NCBI RefSeq assembly: GCF_932526225.1
Contig: NC_064034.1
Span: 5,752,001-5,816,000 of the forward strand
Reading direction: 5' to 3'
DNA length: 64,000 nucleotides
Source of the DNA: Nematostella vectensis
Lineage: Eukaryota; Cnidaria; Anthozoa; Actiniaria; Edwardsiidae
Shown: piece after piece, positions 24,110 through 36,529 of the stretch
How the letters are laid out: each line of letters starts with the position of its first letter
Numbering within the stretch: the first letter of the stretch is position 1
The notes under the pieces: model-generated
Told to the model about the DNA's origin: nothing
The model's database searches: none
Seen by the model: the letters and a program-made list of their open reading frames with translations, nothing else
Program-made: the position numbers and the translations under genes

Positions 24110-25502
24110 AAATGCGCAAATCGAGATAGAGGAAGAAGGCACAATTTCTTACAATGGCCACCGGTTCCTTGTATTACGGACTGATTTTCAAAACTTAAAT
24201 AACGTGAGGCCGAAATGCATATACCCTGATTTTGACTTTTTCAGATATTTTTTCCTCGATCATCCTTGCGCTATGTATGGGCTCAGGGACGAAAATTCAA
24301 ACTTTACAAAAAGTCGCATCAATTTAAAAAAAGTCGCATTTGATATTTTGTTTGATATTACTAAGACAGAGCAAAAAAAAATGGCAAGTTTTCCCAAAAT
24401 AAGGTCTGGTTAAGTTTGGTAAGCTTGAATTTTTACATAGAGGTTCCTTATGTTATGTAAACCAACATATCAAAAAGTATTTTTTCTAATGGATTCGTCT
24501 TCGAGATATGAGCCTTCAAGTGCAATTTTCAAATGTTTATGAATTATGAATTCTCCTCGTTTTTATGGAGAAGTTGGGCTCTGATCAGAAATTAAGCCCA
24601 CTCGCTTATATCTAAATTTCATATCTTCAAAATTTCTTTAAAATTTGGAATTAAGCTTTTGGTCAGAGGAACTCCTTGTATGCGAAATCTTGAGCTTATA
24701 TATTGAGAATTGAAAGATTTCATGCCATTTTTTTCCTCTGTCACTTACTAAGTACTTAGGGAAATTTTCTGCCTTATTAGATGTGAAATGAGCTTATTTT
24801 AAGCTTCATGTCATGTCCATGACCACATGATGAGCACATGACCACGGTTGTGCATTTATAGTAGTGTTTATAATAAGCAAAGGGACAAAAGCGAGGAATA
24901 TCGTAGGAGGATTAGTAAATATGATATAAGGAAAGATAATATTTGATGACTACATATGTAAAATTGAATCAACTAAATTTCAACAATTCATTTATTTTGT
25001 ATTTCCAAGCCTCACATGCTGCTCATTGCCATATATGTCGCCATTCTGACGTTGTGCGGGGGTTGGGTCGAGTTGATAAGCGAACAACATGCTGCATGTT
25101 GATGTTATTGATAATATTGAACGAGTTCGCGCAGTGAATCTAACTAACGAAGATATTCGGGAAGCAGAATTGCCAAAATCGACATGACGAAAAAACATGA
25201 AACGACGCTATTCAAATAAACTCTTTTCACATAAATAAGGCGGAAAACTTCTGTAAGTACTTAGTGAGTAATAGCAAACAAAATATCAAATGCGACTTTT
25301 TGTAAAGTGTCATTGAAATTTGAGCTTTTCGTCCCTGAGCTCATACATAGCGCAAGGATGATCAAGGAAAAATATCTAAAAAGCCAAAATGTCGGTATAT
25401 GCATTTCGGTCTCATGTTATTTGTGTTTTGAAAATCAATCCGTGATACAAGACACCAATGGCCATGTATCTTTTTACTCTATTTCGAATTGCGCATTTTC
25501 CA
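24110..25502. mobile_element. Inverted-repeat element, arms about 260 bp, spacer about 0.9 kb
   Basis: Left arm 24110-24375 and right arm 25262-25502 are inverted and diverged. Paired landmarks are aatgcgcaaatcgagatag / atttcgaattgcgcatt, atggccaccggt / accaatggccat, gatcatccttgcgctatgta / catagcgcaaggatgatc and gtcgcatttgatattttg / caaaatatcaaatgcgac. A related single arm is at 38340-38620. The ORF at 24093-24413 is just the left arm and I do not call it a gene. Confidence 0.75.
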
Positions 25503-25859
25503 GATTTTCCGTCCTGTCACCAAAACCTACCATTTTCTAGCTTTCAATCATTCTCACATCAACTCGACCTAATCCCCCGCGCAACGTAATGGCGAATACA
25601 CTTTGTAAATTTGTGGGCTTGGGATACCTGTGCTGCTATTATGGCTTATTTGCTTGTTGCTTTTGTTATCGCCATCGAAAAAGAATTAGAATTTCTGAAA
25701 ATTTTGCTGGCCTTAGTATTAATTAAATAATTAGTCGCATTGTCAGATAGTAAGCAGACTTGGACATCACTGGTGCTCCAAGCTACCCTGCTCGCAGAGG
25801 CCTCTTATTTCTATTCGCTAGGCTGTGGCTACTTGTCGGCCCCCAAAGGATAGAATTTA

Positions 25860-26052
25860 CAGGCCCGTACCCAGGTTTTTCCTTGCGGGATGCGAAGTCC
25901 GAAAAAGTGGACCAAATTTTTCCGGGGGTGGGGGGGGGGGGGGGGTAGGGTTGAGTTCTCTGATAAAAATCTGACCACTCCCGAAAAACAAGAAGGGATA
26001 TTTTTTTTATGCCTTTGCAGTATCTCTACGGCGGGACGTTTATTGTCGGATT
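25860..26052. mobile_element. MITE of the CAGGCCCGTACCCAGG family, right end missing
   Basis: It has the same order as 23603-23831 (left end, gcgaagtccg, G tract, gagttctctgat, tgcctttgcagtatctctacggcgggacgtttattgtcgga) but stops before the right terminal repeat. Confidence 0.75.
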
Positions 26053-27457
26053 TGGCTACACACCGGAGTAATGTAGGTTATGCTTTATAGTTTTGTCTAC
26101 AAAGCAAACCGAAAGTGGACCTTCGGCCGTTGTGGTGATTTAACAGGTTCGTCAGCGCTAGCTCACGATGGAGCCAAACGAAATACCTCTGTAAGCCTTG
26201 TACGACCTAGACCCACCAGTGACCGTTGATAGGCTCTTAAATGTGTGTTTTGTGGCTATAAGAAAGAGAATCCACATTGCCTGTTTACTTACTAGCTACA
26301 GAATGTCGATTTATATGTTTAGATGCACTCCTGTGGCAGCAAAGATGCCCATGAACTTCTCTGCTAAACACTTCATACTGTAGCCTAATGAAGATAACAA
26401 ATTGTCTTTGTAAATAAAAATTTTACAGTCACACCTTATAAAGGCTGTGATCTTGTCTGTACACAGAAACAATTCTCATCCCGGGATGCTCAAACGCTCC
26501 TGGTGTTCTATATATTTATAAATATTTTCTATTATGTTTTCGTATGCATTTCTAAGAATCTTTACAAAGCTCAAAGCCACTTAATCCCATCGTTTAATCA
26601 AGTGCGTATTTTACTATACATTCTCGGCGACATCTTATTTCCCAAAAGACAGCTTTGAACCTTGTTTGGCTGATGCTAAGATTAACCGACGTTTTTTTTT
26701 TTTTTTTTCTGATTCATATCCTTTGCTAATTTCAAAAGGTCTTAAAATTAAAAGAATAAGAGCTCAGCATAAGTTTGCTTTGATCGCTATGACCACACCG
26801 GTAGTAGCTTGCATAGTGTTAGCGTTACCATAAACGCGGGGCTAATTCTCGGCTACAAATGCGTCAATCAAAATAACAGTTTTATTACCGGGTTATAATG
26901 CGAGAAATAGGTGCGTATAGGTTCTGAAAGTGAATGATTAGCGACAGGAGGCCACAACTTTGTATAATTAGTACATCTATAGCTATTGGTAGATTATTCA
27001 GACTCTGTTTTACGGTCTTCCTGTGTCATTAAAAAGCGAAAATTTGAAGCGATTCCAATATGATCTATGCGAATAATTTTATTGTTGATTAAAAGGGCGA
27101 ATATTAGTACCTGGTTACCGGTTCTCTAAGTAAACAACTTCTGGCATCCTGTCTTAAGACGCATTGTTTGCGACGACAGCCGTGAAATTAGAATTCCATA
27201 CCAGTACTCATCTTCAAAACAAACGCGAGGTCATCACCGGGTCGCATTCTAGTTGCTCCTGCAAATCTACATCGACTTCATCCTCACGCTTGTTATTTCT
27301 ACCGAATACTTGCTCCTCATTGGGTGTGGGATTCGTGGATGGTCTCGTGCGAGTTTGCGCGAACTCGTTCAATATCATCTGATCAGAATCATAGGGGATC
27401 AAGGAACAGTTTTGCAGGATTTATTCTGTGTACATTCTGATCAACGGCAACGCAGAA

Positions 27458-30400
27458 ATGAACTGGTATCGTAACATCACTTCTCTGTTACTACAAGTTA
27501 TCACACTTCTATTCTGCTTCTGTGGATTAATATACGGACAAAACGTTACTGCAGTTATTAGCACTGAGTATGGACCAGTCCGAGGGCTTAGGCATTCCTT
27601 AAAGAACGGTAACATTGCAGTGAAGTTTCTAGGTATACCTTATGCAACGGCATCGAGATTCGAACGTCCTAGAAACCCTGCCAAGTGGACGCAAACCCTG
27701 GATGCGGTCAACCCTAAAGTGTGTCCTCAGACAGGGGAGCAAGTTGTTGACGAGAATTGCCTGACGTTGAATGTTTACAAGCCTTCCGCCACACGGAACA
27801 GCTCCCTACCAGTACTGGTGTTCATTCACGGCGGCGCATTCATGCGATTTAGCGCGCACGAGGATGACCCAAGTCTACTTGCCACAGAGCAGGGTATCAT
27901 GGTCGTAACGATCAACTACAGGCTAGGAATTCTAGGCTTTCTCTGCTCTGGTGACATCAAAGAGAATTTAGGCTTACTGGACCAGATATATGCCTTAAAA
28001 TGGGTTCAAAACAATATAGAAAGGTAAGGTCATGACTCAACTGAATATAATAATTTCTTAGACTATGTGGGCATGCTAATTAAATGCATTGTTTGAGATA
28101 TAACTAGGCTACCTTTATTATCGAGCGTGAAATGTTTAGGATTTTACTGTACCGTGGGGAAAAAAATGCATTAGTCGATTTGACTCCTTGTCCATTGCTG
28201 ACCCCAATCTCAAGTTTTTGTGTACATACTGATATATATGCCATCTGATCCTAGCACTTATTGGGTTTATATCGTACCCTGATAGTTAAAGCGCCTTTTT
28301 GGTAAATGTATACGGTCTTTTACACTACAATGACGACGGATGCTAAGACACTTAGGCGAATCTCGATTTCTAACTTACAGATGGACTGAGACGCTTCAGC
28401 CCCTTCAACTATACACACAAAGAATGACAAGCGGTGATTATGACTGAAATCCGCTTAGTTCCACCATCAGTTCACCGCACGAGAACGGCACACTACATGC
28501 ACACAGTACACTTTGACTTTCAAAAAAGCCTAGATAGTTCCGTATTCTGTTAAGGCCAATTCGATTATTATAAATTAATGCAAATTGTTTTATTTGTTCT
28601 TTGTGAAATGTAATGTATTGCTTTTCATGCTTTATTGTCACTCTTTCTGTAAGCTTGTCTTTTCCGATTAGCGAGAAAACAAAAAGTGTAGTTTAGACTG
28701 ACACAAGGGTGCAAACATTTACTTTGCTGAGTTGTTCAGATATTAACTACCATGTCATTTCGCATTAGTATTTTCCTTTCCTAAGTTAAAATAAAGAAAA
28801 AATAAACAATACAGGTTAATTTCGAAGTCTTTGTTTGAAAAGCGTCGTAAATATTTTACGAGCTGGCCGGTGTTAATTAGGCTAGTGGCGAGAGACATTT
28901 CACTTTGGACTAACATCTCTCTTTTGTTGCGCTACAATAGATTAGATCCCTACCATCGCGTAATTGTTAGTTATGTAAAACAAGTTACTAGACGGCGTTA
29001 AAATCTCCTGGTGATTTAAGGTGTCCCCCATAGGGCGCTGTCAAATTATCTGATATATCTTTTTCCCTCGACCACCAAAGTGCGATCATGATGTTTCCAA
29101 ACGAGTTATCTATACTTAACCCATTAAAATAACATATCAATGCTCAGCTTAAATCTCGGCTACAGATTTATGTCAAGCAATTATATTTTTTTCCATTTAT
29201 TTATCAGGCTTGAAATGCTTTGCATGTTAGGTTTAGTTTTTTTTATTTGTTTGCAAATGATCTTATAATTTTGTCCGCTATGTCAGGAAATAATGTTTTG
29301 CGTAAACTCAAGCCATTATATAGCTCTTTCAAATTTTGTGTCGTGGATTACAAATGCTTTTGGTGAGTGTTGAGTGGACAAGGAAGAATATTGCTATAAC
29401 ACTTTTATTTTTATAGAGCAAATATCGCTTCACACATTTAGCACGTGACAACACCCAAGCCGATAGTGTGGCACTTCTTGCGTGACATGACACTATCTCC
29501 TTACGTGACATCCTGTCACGTTAAGAAGACCCTTTAAGTGTCATTTTGTATCGACATAAACGTCAGGCCCACAGCATGCCCTTACGATGAATGAAAGCAG
29601 CAGTGATGGGGCAATTAATATTGAATACATAAGTATTGTGTGTGGGGCTCATTGTCTTTACAAAAAAAACATTGTAGCAACTCTACCTGATATGCCTTAC
29701 AAGGCAGGTTTACTCCATCTTTTTTGTTGCAGATTTGGTGGAGACCGTAGCCAGGTGACGATAGGTGGTCTATCCGCTGGAGGTGAGAGTGCGTCGATAC
29801 TAATGTTGTCTCCCCTGGCAACCGGGCTATTCACCGGTGTATTCGCTATGAGCGGCACGCCCGTGCCCACCCTAGAAGGGAGAAAGGATGTCGAGACTGC
29901 TGCCAGGTAGGAGCAAGAGCCTTCTGTGAAACAAGGGAGGCGAATACACCTTTCATTGCTTGAAACTCGGCGCAATTTACACACAAAAAAGAAAACTTCA
30001 TTCCGTTTATGTTTGATTGTGGAAAAGATAATGATCAGGTTTCTTTTATACCGTTGTAGGAAGAGGAAACAGGCGTAGAAATAACCGAGCTTTAGAACGC
30101 GGACTTCTTCATTTTATGGAAATTAGATAAGAAAAAAGATAATTTTGTTTTCTAAATATTGTATAGATGCTGGAAAAAAGTCACACATTTGTATTTCAGC
30201 CCATTAGAGTTCGTTGTTCTGATATACTGAATAGACAAGTTGTCTGCTTTTCAGGCGTGTAGCGGAAGTGCTTGGTTGTATTGATGTTGGCCAGCGGATC
30301 ACCGATTGCCTTCGAGAGAAATCCACCGCTGAAATAGTGTCGGCGATGCAGAACGTCTCTATGAAATTTGCGCCCTGTGTGGATGGTCATGTGATCCCTA

Positions 30401-33136
30401 GTAAGTGCGAAAAGACATGAGATCGTGATGCTACCGGATCATGTTGGCCTCAGCAATTAAAATTGTTTCTCGTTTCTCATACGATATTTCCGGGCGTCAC
30501 CATTTTTGCCATCGTGGTAGCCAGGTCCGGTTTCCTAGAAAGCAAGTTAACGCTAACACAGTGATGAATGTCCTTTCTATCCAATCAAAAGTCAAAAAAG
30601 CCGTATTTTTCCCTGGGTTAGCGCTTACTTGATTTGTTGGAACCGGCCCCTGGTGATGAAATGGTGTCTCAACAATAAACAATGTTCCTAAATAAACTGT
30701 AGACTCTCTGCTCTATTTGTTGCATGTCGAATTCTAACAGGTTTTTGGATTCGGCATTTAATAGGTACTAGCGCTCTTGGTGAGAGTAGAGAATTGAAGA
30801 AGCTGAATGTTATGATGGGTGCTACGAACGATGAGGGTAGCTTCCAGCTTCACGTCTCTCCAGGTGAGATCCTCACCCCAAACCCAACCCCCCTCGCATG
30901 GCAGCGCGTGACAATGTCAAGGTTGTAAGCTGTAGGCTTGAAGGGGCGTTCCTGGGCCGTTTTCAGTTTTAAGCTCACAAGTACATATATAGTTATTCTG
31001 GTATATTTGTTCGAAACTCTGGTCAGACCCAAGCTTGACTGGCTGCTACAAGCCTGTCTTGGGACCTTAGGTAAAAGAATCCCTAAACATCGTAAGCTCG
31101 TACGCTAAGATTGGGTCCTCGGCTGTTATGATGAGGCGAAGCAAAAGCCATCGTTGTTACAATTGATACCCTCGTAGTCTGGCTTGTGCTGGCTAACTGG
31201 CCATGATGTTGATATAAAACCTGATTATTTACAGACCTTAGCAGACAGGACCTTGATCACGGGATCAGTCGGCAGACATTCACGCAATACATACGCAACC
31301 AAACCTGGATAACTGGTCAAACCAACCAGGTATCTCATGCCATAGAGCAGGTCTACACTGATTGGTCAAATGAGGACAATGCTAATAAGACACGTGAAAG
31401 TTTAGTGGACGTCATTACGGATCACTGGATTGTGGTGCCAACAGTTACTACCCTACGCGCATGCGCTAAGGCTGGTGCTAGAACATTTTTCTATTTCTTT
31501 GAAAAAAAGCCTCCAGTGGAAAGAAAAATAAAAGGTAAGCTAGCAATGTGGAGTGTTGTCGATAAATTAATATAATATATCTGTAAAATTTAGGATACAA
31601 TACACCAAAAGCTGGAATTCGACATGTCTGCCCTGGAAGACGAAAATTTGGCATAGTCGAATTCCAGTTTTTGGTGTATTGTATTCATTCTTCTGGTTCA
31701 CGAACACGACTATTTGGGCTTTTTGTATTTATTTGTAAAATTTAGGAATGTTGGTGAAACACTTGGCCAGACTTGGTCTATACATCTGACCCCTGTGCAT
31801 TGGAGCCTACAAAATTCTATGGTTATCTTATGTTTCCCTGACAGGTATAACTCAAGCCCCTGGATGGTTCAGGGCAACACACGGCGCTGATAATAGCTAT
31901 TTGTTTGGAGGAGATTTAGACATGACTTGGGTCAATGACAGCCTGAAGGCAGACAGGGAATTTGCCAAACGTTTTAGGACTTTTATTGCAAACTTCGTGA
32001 AAACAGGGTAAGTACATAGGATCGACAGGGGATTCAAGTGATATACGTGCTGAATATCAGGAGTATCACGCCCTGATTAGGACTTGGAGGGAACAAAGTG
32101 GCGTTTCAAATATTAACGGGACGTCTTGAAATATTCAATGAGTGCGTTCGGAATCGAAGATCGATGGGGGACGCCGGAATCAGGATCGGAATAGGAACCC
32201 AGAGCGTAGAGTAAAGAGAACCAGGAAAACAAGGCGCGAGAACACTGACCCACTTTTTCTTCAAGTGATTTCTATCGTGTAAAAACCCATCATGTATTTA
32301 CTTACAGAGACCCAAATGGCGCAACCGTACCCACTTGGCCCCAGTTCACCCCCGTTCATCAGCAGTACGTAAGCATGGATTCGCAGATTTCACTCGGATC
32401 CAATCTACGCGCGGATAAAGTCCATTTCTGGAACAAGTTCCTTCCCTCTCTGACGTCTTCAGATCCGCCTTCTCAGGAGCCTCCAACCGACAAACCCGAG
32501 CATCACGTGAAGAGGCGTGATAAAGGTAGGAACTTGGACTTCTTTGGCATGGCCGGTTAGTAGGAACTTTAAGTGTCGCAGGGGAAGGAACTCGGAGAGC
32601 TTTAGTTCTCTCACGCAGTGATCCAAACAAACACTCTATAGAGGATGGCAAATGTGAATGTTATATTGCCAAGACGAACCCTGTTATTTTGTTGATTTTA
32701 TTTTCAATATCATGCGGAAAAGGGGTCTCATATAACATACACTCATTTTGTCTACACTGTGAGAACCTGTGTCGTAGCGCGCGTTTCATCATGGATAATA
32801 TATTGGACAAAACTCTGGTTTCTGAAAAATACTATGCAGGTGTTTAAGGCCTTTATAAGATAAAAGTTCTACATATTTACAGCTTATAAGTTGTTTCTTT
32901 TGCTCATTGTTGATCTAGGTGTGTACGATTATTACGCACTTTCCCCTAATGTTTTATTTCTTGGCTTAGTTGTGATCGCCCTGGCGTTAACATCCGTCAT
33001 CTTTATCGTGGTCGCCATCTTGCTCTTTATTATGCTTCTCTACACCTGTATCAAGACAATCAGACTTGCGCGCGTGGCTAAAGGGGGATACTCCGCTGAA
33101 CTAGTGGAGAAAGACGGTAATACCGAGACCACTTAG
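27458..33136 (+). CDS. Transmembrane carboxylesterase/cholinesterase-family protein (neuroligin-like architecture), eight exons
   Basis: Exons 27458-28023, 29733-29906, 30255-30400, 30765-30863, 31235-31534, 31845-32007, 32308-32525 and 32919-33136 join in phase to 627 residues. The ATG at 27458 opens a signal peptide (MNWYRNITSLLLQVITLL). The alpha/beta-hydrolase fold shows the family blocks: FLGIPYA, DENCLTLNVYKP, VFIHGGAF, INYRLGILGF, LGLLDQIYALKWVQNNI, then GGLSAGGES with the nucleophile Ser, the acidic residue in ATNDEGSF, and His in RATHGADNSYLFGG. All three catalytic positions seem filled, unlike true neuroligins, which lack the Ser. A short hydrophilic linker precedes a single transmembrane helix (about 560-590) and a short cytoplasmic tail, giving a type I membrane protein as in neuroligins and gliotactins. 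An active surface esterase or an adhesion protein are both possible. The intron at 28024-29732 shows no other gene. Confidence 0.9.
31598..31733. repeat. Interspersed repeat with internal palindrome, copy 2
   Basis: In an intron of the esterase gene. The stretch atacaatacaccaaaagctg gaattcgac is mirrored by gtcgaattccagtttttggtgtattgtat. The right half matches 8745-8880 closely. Confidence 0.75.
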
Positions 33137-34754
33137 AAACCAGAACCTTAGCAACGTGATGGCTAGCAACGGCAAAGGAATGGCTTTGAAGTGGGCTTTG
33201 TGGTCCCTAAAAGCTGCTTTGGGTGCGCTCTTCCAAATGGGGTTTAACCCCGACGCTAGAGTTTTAAAGCCGCATTGTCACCAGTTTACTTCCGGCCGAT
33301 TACCTAACAATATCCGAAGATTTTTAACGGAAAATGCGAAAAATATTTCAAAATATTGAAAGCAGTGTGTCTATTGGAAGTTTCTTTGAGGATGTGATTG
33401 ATATTTTAGAGCGGATGGCCTGTTAAATATCTCGGATTCTAATAGATTCTTTTGTCTTTTAACGGTTGAGGTTTCCGTCGGACCTCCGAAAGTAAATTGG
33501 TGACAATGCGGCTTTAAATAAGTTTTTTGTACAGTATTTTTTTATTGCCAGTTTTAATTGTGAGAATAATATATGCAGAAAACATGTAAGTTTGTATGTA
33601 AGTTATAAGCAGAAACCGATGGTTTTAACTGGTAATATTAAGTCTTAATGTTAAGTCTAAGTGTTAAGTCTTAATTCCCTCCACAGGTATGCCTGTCTAT
33701 ACATGGCTTTTATGAGTTATCTTGTTCTTGTCTCTTTTCTGCTCTGGCTCTGACTCTTTAATAAATAGTATTTGCGCCAATTGTGACGGATAGAGTTTTG
33801 AGCCATTCAAAATATATCTAGCGATAAGATTTTTTTACTAGCTTCAAAGCTTTTTCCTCGAGTGAATAATTCATGATGATCTTCAAATAAGAACTCACAT
33901 GATTGTTTGGAAATAGAATTATCAGCCCGTATCTAATGCAAATTTTAAATTGCGTTGTGTTAGGGCTTACATTATTTTGCATTTGCATTTGTTTTCTTTA
34001 GAATTGATTTTTTTTCGATAAGAATTGTTCTTTCCGTCTGCCAAACTTAAGCATGTATTATGATACAATTATCCAGTATTTATATGACAAGGGTTTTTGG
34101 CATGGTCAACTTTTTCTTTAACAATTGGTAAATATGTATAGGAATTAATCTTTAGTCAAATAAAGACAAATATGTCCTTAATGACGTAACTCGGAGTTCC
34201 ACACGACGTAGCAGTATGTATTCCGGCATCCTTCGCGCCTGGGGTTCGTCGTAGCATCACTGTTGCTTGCCTTAGTCCTTCCCCGTTCGCACGACTCCAA
34301 AAGTTTGACGTTGATCTACTGCACACGTTTGTTCTTCCCCTGAATGTATCGCCTAAAAGGAAACGTCTACCGTAACTTATATATCTTAATCGCGACAATT
34401 TTAAATCGGAAAAATGGCTCAAATTACAACCTCTCAAGTATCGAATGATATGGCCAAACAAATAATATTTATAAAAAACTTTTTCATTCATACCTTGGAT
34501 ACCGCCCATTTTGAGCTGATTAAAGATTATGTCTCCCTGCTTTGGATCAAACTTCTCCAGACCAGAGGAAGAGAACCGTGTCTTGCCGCGGCGAATGCTG
34601 CAAAAAGGGGTGACCAGTACAACTTGAGCACGAAAAAGAAAAAAATAATAAGCACGTCGACCTCATTCCGAGTATTGTCCTTTGTTACCCCTTCTGCACC
34701 CATCACAAATATCGCGCCTGCATTTTGTGCCGAAAAAAAATCAACATAGGTTCC
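33137..34754. other. Intergenic with one MITE
   Basis: 3' flank of the esterase gene. Apart from the MITE at 33262-33518 I see no gene. The ORFs near 34156-34749 have no domain signature, signal peptide or splice-consistent extension. Confidence 0.6.
33262..33518. mobile_element. MITE (TTTAAAGCCGCATTGTCACCAG family), copy 2
   Basis: Left end ttaaagccgcattgtcacca, right end ttggtgacaatgcggctttaa, with the outer bases ttaaa on both sides. It is in reverse orientation to 13143-13407 and its two termini are better conserved. Confidence 0.85.
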
Positions 34755-36529
34755 TTATGTTAACAAATCCAACCTTGAGTCGCCAAATATCCTCCAACAC
34801 CTCGCATTGCCTCGGAACTCCTGTGTGTACATTACTCGTGTCCAGTCGCCCCGAATAAAGGTAGTGAGGCCCGACCCAGGCCTACTCTTGCAGCCGTATG
34901 ACGTCACTTTAGCTTGGATAACCAGGCTTTTCTGGTCAGTCTTGTACGTGACCCGTACTCCGTGGTATTTGTGTTGCGTCACCCACGCTGGAGTCACCCT
35001 TACCCATGCACCTGGTGGGAAAAGAAATGCACTGAGTTGTCTCTAGAAAATTACGTTTAACAATCCCTCTTTTGCTTGTTCTTTATTCATACTTTCAGCT
35101 GAGCATTTCCACTGGGCTCCACTAGGAGAGCGGGGGAGCTCACCCTCCTCGCCCCAGGCTACGCTGTTTTGACCATCGGCAAGTTCCGAATAACAATTGC
35201 CTTTCTGTCTTGAAAACTTTCGCACGACCTTCAATATAAAAAAGTCTTTTTCATCCAGCTCAAATGGAATAGAAGAAAAACGAATTTTCAGAGAGAGCAA
35301 AGAACAAGCATCCCTCCACACATTCTTAGACAACTGCAAGTTATGCATAAAGGATAATAGCTACATTTTAAAACTAAACCTTAAAACTTAAACAGTTAAT
35401 AACATACGTGACTTTGTAATTTGCGTAGGGCAAGTAGGTCTTGGCGTGTGCACCGTCGTTATCACCGATGGAACACTTTGCATTTGTTGCGTTGTCTGGG
35501 TTTCTGTTGCAGCGTTAGTTGCTTCTGTTGTTGTTTTTGTTGCAGCGTTAGTTTCTTCTGTTGTAGTTTTTGTTGCAGCTTTAGTTGCTTCTGTTGTTTC
35601 TGTTGCTGCTTCAGTTGCTTTTGTTGTTTCTTTTGCAACTTCAGTTGCTTCTGTTGTTCTTCTTGTTGCAGCAATAGTTGCTTCTGTTGTTGTTTCTGTT
35701 GCAGGTTTAGTTGCTTCTGTTGCAACTATAGTCGCTTTTGTTGCTGCTTTAGTTGCTATTGTTGTTGTTTCTGTTGCAGGTTTAGTTGCTTCTGTTGTTG
35801 TTTCTGTTTCAGGTTTAGTTGCTTCTGTTGTTGTTTCTGTTGCAGCTTTAGTTGCTTCTGTTGTGGTTTCTGATGGTTTTTCTGTTGCAACTTCAGGTTC
35901 TTCTGTTTTTGCTTCTGCTGCTGTTGCAGTTGCTTCTGTTCTTGCTGGTTCAGTTGTTGTTGTACTTGGTTCTGTAGATGCTTCAGTCGCTTCAAACTTA
36001 GCGACCGTTCCCTGCGTTTCTTTCGTTGGGACGGTAGTGGGCGGCTGAGTCAAGAGATTTTGTGAATTGCACAGATCACTCTTACAACAGTCTAAACTGC
36101 ATTTAGTAACTTTACCTGAAATAAAAATAGGAACAAAAAAATTAAATCTTTAGAAAACATTTTTAATTTTAACAACTTTTTTTCCTCTCATCTTTCGTTT
36201 ACTGATATTTTCTCTCTTCTTTCTCCCCTTACTTTTACCTTCTTCCCTTGTTTTAACTTCCACCCTTCCCAAACGCGTAGCTACATGAGTCGCCGCATCT
36301 ATGATGATATTTATGCCAACTGACTGCATTGGATCTATGATGATATCTATGACAGCTTTCTGTGCATTAACATTAACTGGACTATTTCAAACTTGCAAGT
36401 AATCTGTTTGTATTTGTACCGGTTACGTTAACAGCATCGCATACAACTGACGGGACACACTGTAGGGAGTATGAGCAGTTCCGGAGCTCTTGATTAATTG
36501 ATATTCCTGGCGAGATTTCCAGCGACACA
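34755..36529 (-). CDS. Ly6/uPAR-domain protein with Thr-rich stalk (gene B), partial model
   Basis: On the minus strand, exon 36529-36420 encodes the second half of an LU domain (INQELRNCSYSLQC, VVCDAVNVTG). It joins in phase (G|GT) to the exon starting at 36115, which gives KCSLDCCKSDLCN, the classic CC-x4-CN end of a Ly6/uPAR domain. That exon then runs about 190 residues of Thr/Glu/Ala repeats (TTTEATKAATE-type), likely an O-glycosylated stalk. Two further coding-looking exons follow, 35333-35093 and 35011-34755, which join to each other in phase and end at a stop. They carry paired Cys (WRDACS, KGNCYS, WKCSAES, YGCKSRPG, ARCWRIFGD) and I do not recognise the fold. The donor linking the stalk to them is uncertain: a gtgata donor at 35466 gives the right phase, otherwise the frame stops at 35388. 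The first LU half and signal peptide exons upstream of 36529 were not resolved. Confidence 0.65.

Larger units (their letters stand above)
22052..27457. other. Intergenic, rich in inverted-repeat elements
   Basis: No supported gene. It holds MITE copies at 23603-23831 and 25860-26052 and a long inverted repeat at 24110-25502. The remaining ORFs are short and without signatures. The promoters of the PAN gene (minus) and of the carboxylesterase gene (plus) should both lie at the edges of this divergent interval. Confidence 0.6.

Noticed and set aside
24093..24413. + strand ORF of 106 codons
   Set aside because: It coincides with one arm of an inverted repeat whose other copies do not keep the frame.
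27428..27457. Upstream extension of the esterase start
   Set aside because: The extension begins at a GTG; the ATG at 27458 directly precedes the signal peptide.
34156..34749. Overlapping ORFs on both strands near 34.2-34.7 kb
   Set aside because: They have no recognisable domains, biased composition or splice support on either strand.
35421..36048. Long + strand ORFs (Val/Ala-rich and Cys/Phe-rich) over 35.4-36.0 kb
   Set aside because: These are mirror readings of the Thr-rich repeat encoded on the minus strand. The minus frame alone continues into a Ly6/uPAR end.
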